A DNA stretch of 64,000 nucleotides from Bufo bufo. Taxonomy: Eukaryota > Chordata > Amphibia > Anura > Bufonidae. Every line of letters begins with the position of its first letter. Position 1 is the first letter of the stretch. The notes below the pieces were generated by a model. It saw only the letters and a program-made list of their open reading frames with translations. It was not told where the DNA came from and made no database searches. Shown one piece after another: positions 10,214-20,129 of this stretch. A program made the translations under genes and the position numbers. Where the stretch lies: assembly GCF_905171765.1 (NCBI RefSeq), contig NC_053390.1, forward strand, positions 509,691,444 to 509,755,443, in the 5' to 3' direction.

Positions 10214-11387
10214 ATACCCCGGAAGGGTTAGGGACCGGAAACCTTATTTTCCTATCAGCTGCTTTCTCTAATAGGTCGTCTAGCTCAGGACCGAACAAAA
10301 ATTCTCCCTGGCAGGGGATGCCACATAACCTTTGTTTAGAGGCTATATCCCCCCACTCCAACTCTTAAGCCAAAGGGCCCTCCGAGCGGAATTGGTAAGG
10401 GATGCCAACTGAGCACTGAGCTTGATAGAATCGACTGAAGCATCTGTTAAGAAGTCAGCCGCTTTTTGTAGTGTGGGAAAGGAAGATAAAAACTGTTCTC
10501 TAGGGGATCTTTCTATTAATTGCACTTCCAGTTGCTGCAACCAAAGAGCCAGTGTTCTAGCCGTAACAGTAGCAGCTATAGCAGGGCAAAATGATAACGT
10601 GGAGGCCTCCCAAGCTCCTCTAAGGAAAGACTCAGCTTTTTTTGTCTAAGGGTTCTTTAAGAACACGAGTATCCTCAAAGGGAAGTGAAGATTTTTCCGA
10701 AACCTTAGAAATGGCGACGTAATTTTTTGGGGCTTTCCCCCAGGAGGAGGAATTAACTTCCTCAAAAGAATACTTGCGCTTAAAGGACCTAGTGGCAAAG
10801 ACTTTCCTGCCTGGATTTCTCTACTTCCTCTGAATTAGGCACATGATACTATTATGAACAGGAAAACAACGACCTTTCCTTTCCTGTAACCCTTCAAATA
10901 AAGAGTCCCCTACTGATTTATCTTCTTTAATGTCCTCAATGTTCATGGTAGATCTTATGACCTTTAGTAACTTATACGTGTCTTCCAGAGGAAAAAAGGA
11001 ATTAGCCATAATTTCATCTTCTGAATAAGAACCAGAAGAAGACGACACCTGTGGAGAGTTACTGTCGTCAGACGAGTAATTCTGAGATAGGCTAAATTTA
11101 GAACTTTTCTCCTTCACTGATGTTCTAGCCCTCTTGCTTGGCTTCAAGGAATTTTTAACTTCCGTTTTAATGAGGGATCTTATATTTTCTAACAATGAAG
11201 GCAACTCGTCTGATATGGTCTTGTCGATGCAAGCTTGGCATAATTTCTTCCCATAAGAAGAAGATAGAGATGTCCTACACAGCGCACACTCTTTGTTTTT
11301 TCTTTTTGCCAGCATCTTCTTAGGTTTAGGCAGGATAAGATTCACCATTTCTCCCTCTGCAGATTCTTGTCTTCTTTCTTCCTCCAT
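10053..11387 (-). pseudogene. DIRS gag-like ORF1, frameshifted
   Basis: Starts at ATG 11387 with MEEERRQESAEGEM. A CxxC pair region (ECALCRTSL, then KLCQACIDK) looks like a small zinc ribbon, followed by a serine-rich acidic stretch (SSDDSNSPQVSSSSGSYSED). The frame stops at 10821, but homologous coding continues at about 10760-10640. It shifts again in a run of adenines (thymines on the + strand near 10634-10642) and continues through 10540-10343 with KLSAQLASLTNSARRALWLK and 10361-10053 with GIPCQGEFLFGPELDDLLEK. That last part is highly typical of vertebrate DIRS gag. At least two single-base shifts break it. Confidence 0.75.
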
Positions 11388-11808
11388 GGCAGAAAAGAGG
11401 AAGTAGGGAGCCTATTCACTAAGGAAAAATTTAATAGTTAACCCTTAATACGCACATTACTAATGGTGAGGAAATCATTTAGAGGAACTGGTCCAGCAAA
11501 ATAAGTATACTCTTAAAATCTTAAAGTTTAATTAATCTTCTTAAAATGGGATAATATCCCGATAATTGATATATAAATTGGCCAATAATGCATTAATCTT
11601 AAAGACCAGACGTACAAAACAAAATTGTGGGATCTACCAGGTATAGGCAGGAGGGGGAGGGGAGGAGGGGGAGAGGGAGGGTGGACCTAACCAACCCTTC
11701 ACTCACCCTATCTAACCCTCTGCCCAGGGACGACCCTGAATGGTAAGGACCCCCTGTCCTTGTGCATAAGTTTGTGACTGGGGCTATCCAATACATATAG
11801 GTGATACC

Positions 11809-12503
11809 TGTAACGGGGTTCCGAAGGTACACTCGGTCCCCCATTAGCCGCAGACCTGCTGCTTAGCTTCGGGAACGAGGATCTGTGTTTTACCTCGTTC
11901 CCAGGGCGGCTTAACTAGCTGGGTGGCTCCCTGCTCCTAAGTCTGCCTTGAGCGCCGAGCTGATCACTCGGTGCTCGACTGGTTGGTCTGTCGGTCATGT
12001 GACGCTGGCCACGTCACATGACCCTCACTCCCCACTATAAATACAGGCAGCCTGCTGGCCACAGGTTGCCTGTTAATTTAGGTTCCACCTGTGATTTGGT
12101 CTTTCCTGGCGTACTTGCCTCCTGCTGAATTCCTGACGATCCTCTGCCTGCTCCTTGTGTACTTTGTTGCTCTCCTGGTATTCTGACACCGGCCTCCTCC
12201 TGACGATCCTCTGCTGACTCCTTTGGTACTTCACGTCTCTCCTGGTATTTATGACCCTGACTTCTCCTGATAATTCTCTGCTTGCTCCATTTGTACTTTG
12301 TAGCTTTCCTGTATTGACTCGGTCCGTTCACGTCCTGTTGTTTGTCTGTCATCCCTGCACTTATTCCAAGTTAGGGATTGCCGTCCAGTTGTCCCCTGTC
12401 ATTAGGACTCGCGAGGCAAGTAGGCAGGGCCAGGGGTAAGGGTGGAGTGCAGTGGTCACTTCCCTCCCCCTGTGTGTGTGTGTGTGTGTACGCGACCGTT
12501 ACA
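11809..12503 (+). mobile_element. Solo LTR, gypsy family A, TSD ATACC
   Basis: 695 bp from TGTAACGGGG to GACCGTTACA, flanked by ATACC at 11804-11808 and 12504-12508. It is closely similar to the 5' LTR at 60801-61493 and, inverted, to the one at 23500-24194. The U3 ends with a TATA box (TATAAAT, 12036-12042). No internal gypsy sequence flanks it, so it is a recombination-derived solo LTR. It contains a (TG)n run near 12472-12489. Open frames inside are shadows. Confidence 0.92.
11995..12042 (+). promoter_or_regulatory. LTR promoter: palindrome plus TATA box
   Basis: An inverted repeat TCATGTGAC (11995-12003) and GTCACATGA (12013-12021) lies just upstream of TATAAAT (12036-12042). The palindrome is kept in the other two family copies. 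In the 60801 copy the TATA box reads AATAAAT. Its role as a promoter element is inferred from position and conservation. Confidence 0.55.
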
Positions 12504-12514
12504 ATACCTCAACG

Positions 12515-12545
12515 TGTTTCACCCTATATTAAGGGTTCCTCAGGA
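12515..12545 (-). ncRNA. Hammerhead-ribozyme-like motif of PLE 2
   Basis: On the minus strand: CTGAGGA (12543-12537), a stem ACCC/GGGT enclosing TTAATATA, then GAAA (12520-12517) and CACGTTGAGG. This matches the order CUGANGA-stem II-GAAA of a hammerhead with one core substitution (U to G). It lies in the PLE 2 terminal region, where such motifs are expected. Activity is not shown. Confidence 0.5.
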
Positions 12546-14190
12546 GGTAGTTCTAATGAGTCACTATCATATAACAAATAAAAATAAATTGATATCAAAA
12601 AATCATGTTAACTGCAGCGGTGGCAATCATGAATCTTATACAAGTCTACCAGAGATTACTCAAAACAAATAGCCTTCCATGTAATGTCAGATGAAAGGTA
12701 CTGTGTTGAACCAATCGATACTGGTCCCCCAGTGTTACACTCAATATCCAGAAGATAGTTAAATATAAATTGTGGCAGTGCCAGTGAAGAATCTGCGATC
12801 AGTGGAGGACATCATGTCCTAAATCTCACACTCAACCAAGATGTTAGCTGCAGTAGTGGTAATCAGGCGTCAATAAGCGTGTCCTCCAAAAAATGCACCA
12901 GGGACACGCACTTCCTTGTATGAAGGCCTGTAAACAGAAACCAAACAGTGACCTAGGGGTACACACACAACAAGATAATAATAATAACCCCTGCCTGTAG
13001 GCCACACAGCATCACATACCAGTCGGGTGGCGGTTTCACGCAAACTGCAATCACCTTCTACCATATAAATTTCTATAGGGTTGTGATGATGTTGGTAGAG
13101 AGCCTGTGGTCCTAGTGATTCACCACATAAAATTCAACGGTTCACTGGACATCTAAGAATAACGTCACATGGAGGCAATGAATAAATTACTTACAATGGA
13201 AGACGTCGCATCCAGTGTGTCCACTCTGCCGCTGTCACAATAGACTAACTAGTCTGATGCCTGCTTACAATTTAAACAGGATGCCGAATTCACGCCCTAA
13301 AGGGAGCTCCACCCCCCCATCTGAGCGTCAGGATATGATACGCTCTTCAGGGGGTGAAATCACCGACCCACTCCGGTCACGTGATGCATACCTCATATGA
13401 CGCGCCGGTCACGTGATGCATACCTCATATGACGCGCCGGAACTTCCTGTCTATGGAGCGCAAGGCATACATCCTCTGCGTGTCAGAAGTACGTCAGGAT
13501 CATATGACCCATCAGATGACCCGCATCCACTTCCTGTCTGTGGAACGCAAACAGTGATAATGCATATATGAGAAGCTAATGCAGCCATCTAATGATTTTA
13601 GGTTATACCAGACATCCAAATTTCATGGCAAGAGGGAAAGGGGGTTATGATTACTAGCACAAAAGGGGGTTATATTTACTGGCACATCTCTGGTCAAAAT
13701 CTCCTTGTTGTGGAGCAATTATTTAGAGATGACAACACTATACATCAACGTTATATAGAATAACAATATGTTAACCCCAAAGTGGTGTATACCCCCAGGC
13801 CCTCAGGTATCAAGGGTTGCCCCCTATTTTAAATAAATAAAACTCTGGCATTCCATAGATAATTATATGGGGCGTATTGAAGGGAGCTATTGGGCGAGAA
13901 CGGGTAAGAATTATACATTTATGGCAATTGATCCAAAAAATAAAGAAAAAAAGAGAGGAAAGATTACCTTCCTCAATATACAATAAACAAATGTTCGGAT
14001 GCTTCTCACATCCAGGACACGGTCTTAGGGATATATAGTACACTAAGGGGAGGCATGTCAGACACAAGACCCTAGAGGTAATCAAATATAGAATCCCAGT
14101 CTTATACAAAGCATCCAAATGTAAGTCTCTCATTCAAGCCAAGGGGACTGGGACCGAAAGCGATATATCCATTCGCATTCCTTCAGGACA
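12546..14190. other. PLE 2 non-coding 3' region
   Basis: No gene is supported. It contains a 32-bp tandem duplication (GGTCACGTGATGCATACC units at 13375-13406 and 13407-13438) and further short repeats around CATATGA. By position it is the 3' untranslated part of PLE 2. Confidence 0.5.
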
Positions 14191-14601
14191 TCATTGACAT
14201 GTTTGCAAATCTTTCTCTCTAATTATTTTCCCGATATAATCCATCGGGCAGGGACATTGACAAATATATACTGCACCTTTGCTTCTACAGTTAATAAAGT
14301 CCCTTATCGTTATAACCTGCCCGGTTACTGAGCCCAAGATAGTTTTAGACGTTGAAATAAATTCACAGGCTTTACATGACCCACATCTGAACATACCAAT
14401 TGGCCTCTGGTCTAACCCTGTTCCCGCTGCTCTAGGTGGTATATAATGGCTGCGGACCAACCTGTCTCTAAGGCTTCTGCCTTTACGGTATGTTATACTA
14501 GTGTGATCTGTTATGACTTCAGAAAGATCTGAGTCCATGGACAAAATTGGCCAATATCTCGTAAGAATATATCTTACCTGTGAATTGGCTGCGTCAAACA
14601 T
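14191..14601 (-). pseudogene. PLE 2 GIY-YIG endonuclease domain, truncated
   Basis: The frame contains the PLE linker with GMFRCGSCKACEF and then GAVYICQCPCPMDYIGKII, the GIY/YIG pair of the endonuclease. It stops soon after (REKDLQTCQ), before the distal conserved glutamate region. It follows the RT frame after a frameshift near 14640. Known PLE endonucleases cleave target DNA for priming. This copy is cut short. Confidence 0.75.
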
Positions 14602-14643
14602 GGAAATAAGCCTAATTGGAGAATGACCAATACCATCCCTCCG

Positions 14644-15519
14644 TCATGGGACCAGTAAGTTGTCACGAGTTTGACCCTGCGCATGTTTAAAGGCATCCTT
14701 CAAGACAGGTTTGGGGTAGCCTCTGTCACAAAACCTTTTCATCAGCTTTTTCGCTTCCCCATAAAACGTCTTGTCCTCAGAGCAATTCCTCCAAACCCGG
14801 AGGTATTGCCATTTAGGAATGCCCCTTTTCTGTGGTGTAGGATGGTGACTATTCCAATGGAGGATAGAGTTGGTAGCTGTATCCTTCCGGAAAATGGTTG
14901 ATCTTAACCTTTCGCCACACTTATAAATCCTCACATCCAAAAAAGTGATAGCTTCCTGTTTCATGCCTATTGTGTTGTTATTGAGTGCCTGGACAAACTC
15001 TACAAAATCTTCTTTACTTCCTTTCCAGATGATGAACACGTCATCTATGTAACGTGTCCAGAACGTGATTTTATCCCCCCCCCCCCAAACAGGGTAATCC
15101 GGAAACACACAAGTATCTTCCCACCAGCCCAGGAAGAAGTTGGCATATGTAAGGGCACAGGGGTTCCCCATAGCAGTCCCCCTGAGCTGGTGGTAGAATC
15201 GTGTGTTAAATAGGAAGAAATTATGGCTCAACGTAAACTTCAATAGGTCAAGAACGAACAAGTTATGTCTTCCACACTGTTTGCCCCTAGACTTAAGGTA
15301 ATACACAATTGACGTGAGTCCCTTATTTTGAGGGATCAAGCTATATAATGACTCTACGTCAATACTAGCCAAGAGACAGTTGGAATCTATGCTGATGGTC
15401 TCTATTTTATTAAGTCCATGGTATCTCTCGTATAAGATTGTAGAGATGTCAAAATGGTTGAAGCACTCTATCAAGATATATACCACAATTTTGAATGAGA
15501 GAACCCACCCCTGAAACAA
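14644..15519 (-). pseudogene. PLE 2 reverse transcriptase core
   Basis: Carries RT box A (LLASIDVESLYSLIPQ), box B (LRGTAMGNPCALTYANFF), box C (FWTRYIDDVFIIWKG, YIDD at 15040-15051) and AITFLDVRIYK (box D). It ends with the post-RT region GEAKKLMKRFCDRGYPK. These blocks are diagnostic for Penelope-like elements. The core is open over 291 codons, but its N-terminal extension lies in a different frame (15449-16051) and the endonuclease in a third. So it is one coding region broken by two frameshifts, with the catalytic core preserved. Confidence 0.85.
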
Positions 15520-16051
15520 TCGGGTGCCCTTTTAGTGGGGATATCCCCTTATGGACTTTAGGGAGTCCATAAAAGGTTGCTATGCAGAGATTTTTTGGCC
15601 ATAGGAAATTATACTCAACTGAGCTAATTACTTGATTATTCAAGCCATCAATGAGGATGCTCTTAAGATCCTGAAGAAAATTGTCTGTGGGGTCTGAAGT
15701 TAAGACCGCATACCCATAATTATCCTTTAACAGTTCTATACACATCTGTTGGTATTGTGCATGCGCCATTACGACCAAGTTGCCACCCTTATCCGCAGGT
15801 TTGATTATTATGGAGTCGTCTGTCTCTAATTTCTTAAGGGCATCCATTTCATCCCTGGAAAGATTGAAATATCCAGGGCGAATTCTCCCTAAGTTTTCCA
15901 ATTCATTTGTTACCAATTGAAGGAAAATATCTATGTGTTCATAATCAAACACTGGTGGCATCTTTGTACTTTTGAGGTTAAGGTCAGTGAAGGGACCCTG
16001 ACCCGCACCTCTTATTCCCTCATCGTTTAGAGGAAAGGGATCTTCATACAT
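15449..16051 (-). pseudogene. PLE 2 N-terminal and early RT region
   Basis: A 200-codon frame with SIIIKPADKGGNLVVMAH, CIATFYGLPKVHKGISPLK and GHPIVSGVGSLIQNC, which are the first RT motifs of Penelope-like elements. It ends at VLQPF, where the frame shifts into the RT core listed separately. The upstream start is not resolved, because the PLE sequence continues to 16358 without a clear initiator. Confidence 0.8.
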
Positions 16052-16388
16052 TCAGTCAAGCGCAGACCGTCCTGTAATAGCCCAGGGACTGGTCTGGCTT
16101 GTTCTCTTACATACCACACAAGCGGCGTCCCCCGCAGGAAGCGCGTCATCACGCGCACAACTTCTGCGTAACACCACCACCCAGAAGACACCGCCCACGT
16201 GACCTTGCCAGAAACGCGTCATTACGCATTTCTGTCATGAGGTAACCCACATGCTTGCCGCAAGATACAGAGGGCATACCCTAGGGTCCTGTCAGCCTGC
16301 CCAGCAGCGCGATGGACCCCGGCAGCTACCGGCAGCCCTCTAGGGCCCCCTAGGAATCAAAGACCAACCTAAAAGGAAAAAACTGTAG

Positions 16389-16512
16389 GTCTCCCACTCC
16401 AGGGACAGGAAACCAATGAAGGGGGTAGAGAGGCTCCACCTTTTTATTCTGTAGGTTTCCTGTCCCTGGGGGTGGATCCCTCTCTGTGGTGCTGTCATGG
16501 GGGAGGGGAAAA
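16389..16512 (-). repeat. DIRS right inverted terminal repeat
   Basis: Inverse copy of 6800-6936: GGTTTCCTGTCCCTGG, then GTGGTGCTGTCATGGGGGAG and GGGAAAAATA at the outer end. A second inverted block CAGGGACAGGAAACC lies on its inner side at about 16391-16411. Confidence 0.85.
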
Positions 16513-16523
16513 ATAAAGAAACT

Positions 16524-16690
16524 GGAGAGTTGAGAAGACCCCCCGGATAGCGGAGAAGACAGAAGGAGAACCCCGGAGAGTTGAGAAGACCCCCCCGGAT
16601 AGCGGAGAAGACAGAAGGAGAACCCCGGAGAGTTGAGAAGACCCCCCGGATAGCGGAGAAGACCCGTCGGGATAGCGGAAGAAGAAGAGC
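16524..16690 (+). repeat. 51-52-bp tandem repeat
   Basis: Units beginning GGAGAGTTGAGAAGACC start at 16524, 16575 and 16627, and each includes GGATAGCGGAGAAGAC. The array sits just right of the DIRS end and probably belongs to the 3' tail of PLE 1, which the DIRS element split. That link is inference. Confidence 0.75.
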
Positions 16691-17330
16691 CCCCCCTGGT
16701 AAAAGAGCTAATAAAGAAGACAGGGGGCGGCCTCCGGAGCAGAAAAATAAAATATTTTAATACACTGTGTGGTTTATTTGTGTTTTTACCACTTTTCTTG
16801 CAGGTGAATGGGTAGGGGTACGATGTACCCCATACTCATTCACTTAGGGTGGGGGGCCGGTATCTGGGGGCCCCCTTATTAAAGGGGGCTCCCAGATTCC
16901 GATAAGCCTCCCGCCCGCATACCCCGACAACCAACGGCCAGGGTTGTCGGGAAGGGGCCCTGTCCTCATCAACATGGGGACAGGGTGCTCTGAGGTGGGG
17001 GGGCCGCAGTGCGCCCCCTGCCCCAGAGCACCCAACCCCCCCATGTTGAGGGCATGCAGCCTGGTACGGCTCAGGAGGGGGGGGGGCGCTCGCTCGTCCC
17101 CACTCCCTTCCTGGCTGGCCGGGTAGCGTGCTTTGGATACGGGTCTGGTATGGATTGTAGGGGGACCCCCTACGCCGTTTTTTTCGGCGTAGGGGGGGCT
17201 CTCCTTACAACCCATAACAGACCTAAGGGCCCGGTATGCTCCTGAGGGGGGGACCCAGGCCGGATTTTTATTTAAAATCCGGCGGGGACTTCCCCCTCAG
17301 GATTCATAACAAACGCCGCACACGTGTAGA
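16691..17330. repeat. GC-rich repeat with nested hairpins
   Basis: Dense local inverted repeats, for example CCCCCTACGCCG (17166-17177) with CGGCGTAGGGGG (17185-17196), GGGTGCTCTGAGG with CCAGAGCACCC around 16982-17034, and GGGGGCCCCC near 16867. The style is that of a multicopy repeat tail in amphibians and fish (from memory). The open frames in both directions are by-products of the G/C composition. Superfamily not recognised. Confidence 0.55.
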
Positions 17331-17464
17331 ATTGGCGGGAATCCAAGTCGGATCTCCCGTCGCTTCTATGACGCGCTTGCTGGGATGTGCTGTCACTATT
17401 CCAGTGAGTGCGAGATCTCGGCACCATGTTGCCGAGTATCAGCGCGACGCTGTCGTGCTAAAAG

Positions 17465-19333
17465 CACAATCTCACAAACACCTACTGTACCTTCCAGAGA
17501 TTGATAGAGTGTTGTCTAGGCCATAAGAACTTTGAAATAGTCCTAGTCTACCTAGAAAATATGATCATACTTTCCAAGTCTCATGAAGACCACCTGCAAC
17601 ATCTGGCAGAATTCCACATCCTCAAACATGTACTAATGGTCAAGCCATCTAAGTGTCACCTGATGAAGCCCCAAATAAAGTACCTGGGACATGGCATCAG
17701 CGTAGAAGGTATAGACCAGCGTAGACGAGATCCTGAGAAGGTTGCTGTGGTCCAGAACTGGCCGACCTATACTACTTTAAAAGAGGTAAGGAGTTTTCTT
17801 GGTAAGGCAGGCTATTACCCAAGATTCATACTGCACTTCACCAAGATTTCTGAGCTGCTCGCAGAACTCCTGAAGGAACATCCAAAACAGTTCCTGAAAA
17901 CCAAAATACCTATTGAATGCAACAAAGACTGAGACATTGCCTTCCAGTTCCTGACAAAGAAGCTGACCAAACCACCTCTGCTTGGCTACACTGACTACAA
18001 CCAACCATTCCATGTCTACACAGACGCAAGTAAGAAAGGCCTGTCTCAAGTCGAAGACAGTAAAGAAAGAGTCATCGCCTATGCCAGCCAATCCCACAGA
18101 GTAGCCAAAAAGAACAGCCAAAACTACAGCTCCTTCAAGCTATTATTCCTAGCACTAGTGTGGGCATCACTGAGATATTCAAAGATTACCTAGCGTTCAT
18201 ACCCTTCACTGTGTACACAGACAATAATTCTCTAGCTCTTCTGAACACAGCTCAGCTGGGAAGAAGTTGAAATGCCATACTTCTATACCATGTTTGCTCA
18301 GCAGAGCACGACCAGAGTCAAGAACAAAGATCAGAAAGCTGTCAATTCTCATCAACAATCCACTCCTAAAACCCTTCTTTAAAAAGAACTCTGGATCAAG
18401 CTCTGGTACAAATCCACATTCTAGGAGAACTGCAAGTCTTCTTCACAAGTGGAAGAATGCCTGAAATAATCCAGAGACAGAACAGACCCATAATTGACTT
18501 GCCTATGGCAACAGAGAAAGCAACTCTTCATGCAACAAGGTCTATTACTTCTATCACCAGTGAATGCCTACACCAAGTTGTGATACCCCAATGAGATGCT
18601 AAAATGGTCCTAGAAATGTTCTAAACCAGATCAGGACCTTTGGTCCCAAGAAAACTCAAGCTACCATCCAACAACAATAGATTGAAATGCAACCTGGTGC
18701 CAGGAATGCCCAACCTTTGCCATGAGGAGAAAAACATGACCAGAAAGCCCCTCTAGAGCCAATCGTTAGCAAAAGACCTCTTGAAATTGTAGCCATTGAC
18801 CATGTCAAGCGGGAAACTAATTTATCCGGGTACACCTATGCCATGATCCATCATAAACCACTACATTAAATTCATAGTTGCCATACCTATTTTAGAGACC
18901 TGACCACAAAAGACCACTGCTACCCTATGGGTGTACAGAAAAGATCCTCATGAGCAAGGTTCTGGATTTGAATCCCAACTTTTCCAAGAACTATGCTCTC
19001 TGTACAACTACCGAAAATTGAGGACTACCACCTACCATCCACAAGGTAATGGACTGTGCGAGAAAATAAGCCAAACTCTCATGAACATGTTGAAAGCTGT
19101 ACTACCCCACCAAAGGGTCGATTGGTCAATTCTATTGCTTGAACTGGTATACTATATCTCTACAACAACACCATAAACTGTCCCACAAGCTATACAAAAT
19201 ACTACAGAACCTGATGTTTGGCCGTCAAGGTAAATTGTCTGCTGACATTGCCCTAAATGTAGCCGCACCAGATGCTGTAAACTGAATGGGTAAAAGAACA
19301 TCAGAGACGTCTAGAAAAAGCTAAGGAGATTAA
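17465..19333 (+). pseudogene. Decayed Ty3/gypsy pol (RT end, RNase H, integrase)
   Basis: The best part is 17501-17932. VYLENMIILSKSHEDHL stands where the RT YLDD box should be, so one aspartate is lost. PSKCHLMKPQIKYLGHGIS and EVRSFLGKAGYYPRF follow. From about 17940, RNase H residues are readable (HVYTDASKKGLS). Integrase remains appear at 18931-19176 (SGFESQLFQELCSLYNYRKL, then TTYHPQGNGLCEKISQTLM). Many stops and frameshifts break it, and neither LTR was found. It is cut at 19333 by the next LTR element. This is an old fragment. Confidence 0.75.
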
Positions 19334-20012
19334 TGTGACGGACTGAACCGTCACTGGGGCTGCTGGAGAAGCCTGAGGGCTAGCTGCCTTCTTACAGACT
19401 CTCTGCACTGAGACTCCCACTGATTGTGTTAGTGATGGGATTAAGATAGCTGACTCTAGGAGTAGCCAACTCCGGTGTAGATGAGTAGATCACCCTATGA
19501 TACACTGAGGTGATAATCCCATCACATGTGTCTCCTCTCTCCCTATTCATTCATTAAGATACTGGGGGAGGGATGTCTGTTTGCATGTTGTCCATGGTTG
19601 ATTGATTTATGTTGCTAGACTTCTTGAACTGTATATACACTGAGTTGGTCTTCAATAAAGTGAGTTCCTGTTTTACCCTCAACATAGAGTCTCGTCTCAT
19701 GTGTGGGGGGAAAGGTTGCATCTACACTGGGGATCGCTATACGCTGTATACTCCCCTGGCTATAATCCCTCAGCTCTTTTAAGAGCTTATTCCTGCATTG
19801 CTCTCTGAAGGAAGAGAGGGTCACCCATTGGAGCCTGGAGCCTTGTCGTAGGTCCAGGGTGGGAAGGAGACGGCGAGACCCCAACCAAGCTACGGCGGTA
19901 CGTGGGATCGGCAGTGCTTACGGTGTCAAGTGGAGTGCTTGGAGTCCTCGGGAAGCACTAGGAGCATCCATTAACGGAGGTACCCAGTCAGGGTGCCAGG
20001 AGATCCGTTACA
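19334..20012 (+). repeat. 5' LTR of the non-autonomous element
   Basis: Shares with the 3' LTR the blocks TGTGACGGACTGAACCGTCA, GTTAGTGATGGGATTAAG, GAGTTGGT-TTCAATAAAGTG and CTCGTCTCATGTGTGGGG. AATAAA near 19656 is the likely polyadenylation signal, and TATATACACTGAG lies just upstream of it. Confidence 0.85.
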
Positions 20013-20032
20013 TTAGTGGCAAGCGGTGGGAT
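20013..20032 (+). other. Primer binding site, tRNA-Leu type
   Basis: TTAGTGGCAAGCGGTGGGAT follows the LTR directly. From my knowledge of tRNA 3' ends, it is complementary, with one insertion and one substitution, to the 3' end of a vertebrate tRNA-Leu of the AAG type. Confidence 0.65.
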
Positions 20033-20129
20033 GGCTTCCTAGGAGTATAGAAGTATCCTGGAGACACCGTTCTTGTATTTATATTTGGGGCAAAGCTAGT
20101 ACCCGTACAGCACCCCTGGCTACAGCAGT

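Larger units (their letters stand above)
11609..16358 (-). mobile_element. Penelope-like element 2, inserted in the DIRS element
   Basis: The insertion is bracketed by AAAGACCA at 11601-11608 and 16359-16366, which reads as an 8-bp target duplication in DIRS leader sequence. Inside, on the minus strand, lie the PLE N-terminal region, an RT with an intact YIDD box, and a GIY-YIG endonuclease, followed by a long non-coding 3' region with a hammerhead-like motif. A solo LTR (11809-12503) is nested in that 3' region, so the PLE itself is about 4.05 kb. It is younger than the DIRS element and older than the LTR. Confidence 0.8.
6797..16512 (-). mobile_element. DIRS retrotransposon with a nested PLE
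   Basis: Minus-strand DIRS element with ORF order gag, RT/RNase H, then tyrosine recombinase. It has inverted outer repeats (6800-6936 and 16389-16512) and an internal complementary region (about 7060-7160) that joins sequence from both outer ends, the hallmark of DIRS circular replication. Subtracting the inserted PLE (11609-16358, including one copy of the duplicated AAAGACCA) leaves about 5 kb, a normal DIRS length. No target duplication is expected for tyrosine-recombinase integration and none is seen. It appears to have inserted into the 3' tail of PLE 1 (left flank TGTTTTAAAGAAA, right flank ATAAAGAAACTGG). Confidence 0.85.

Noticed and set aside
16844..17526. Pro/Gly-rich ORFs on both strands
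   Set aside because: Open only because of G/C-rich palindromic sequence. No domain, and both strands are open at the same time.
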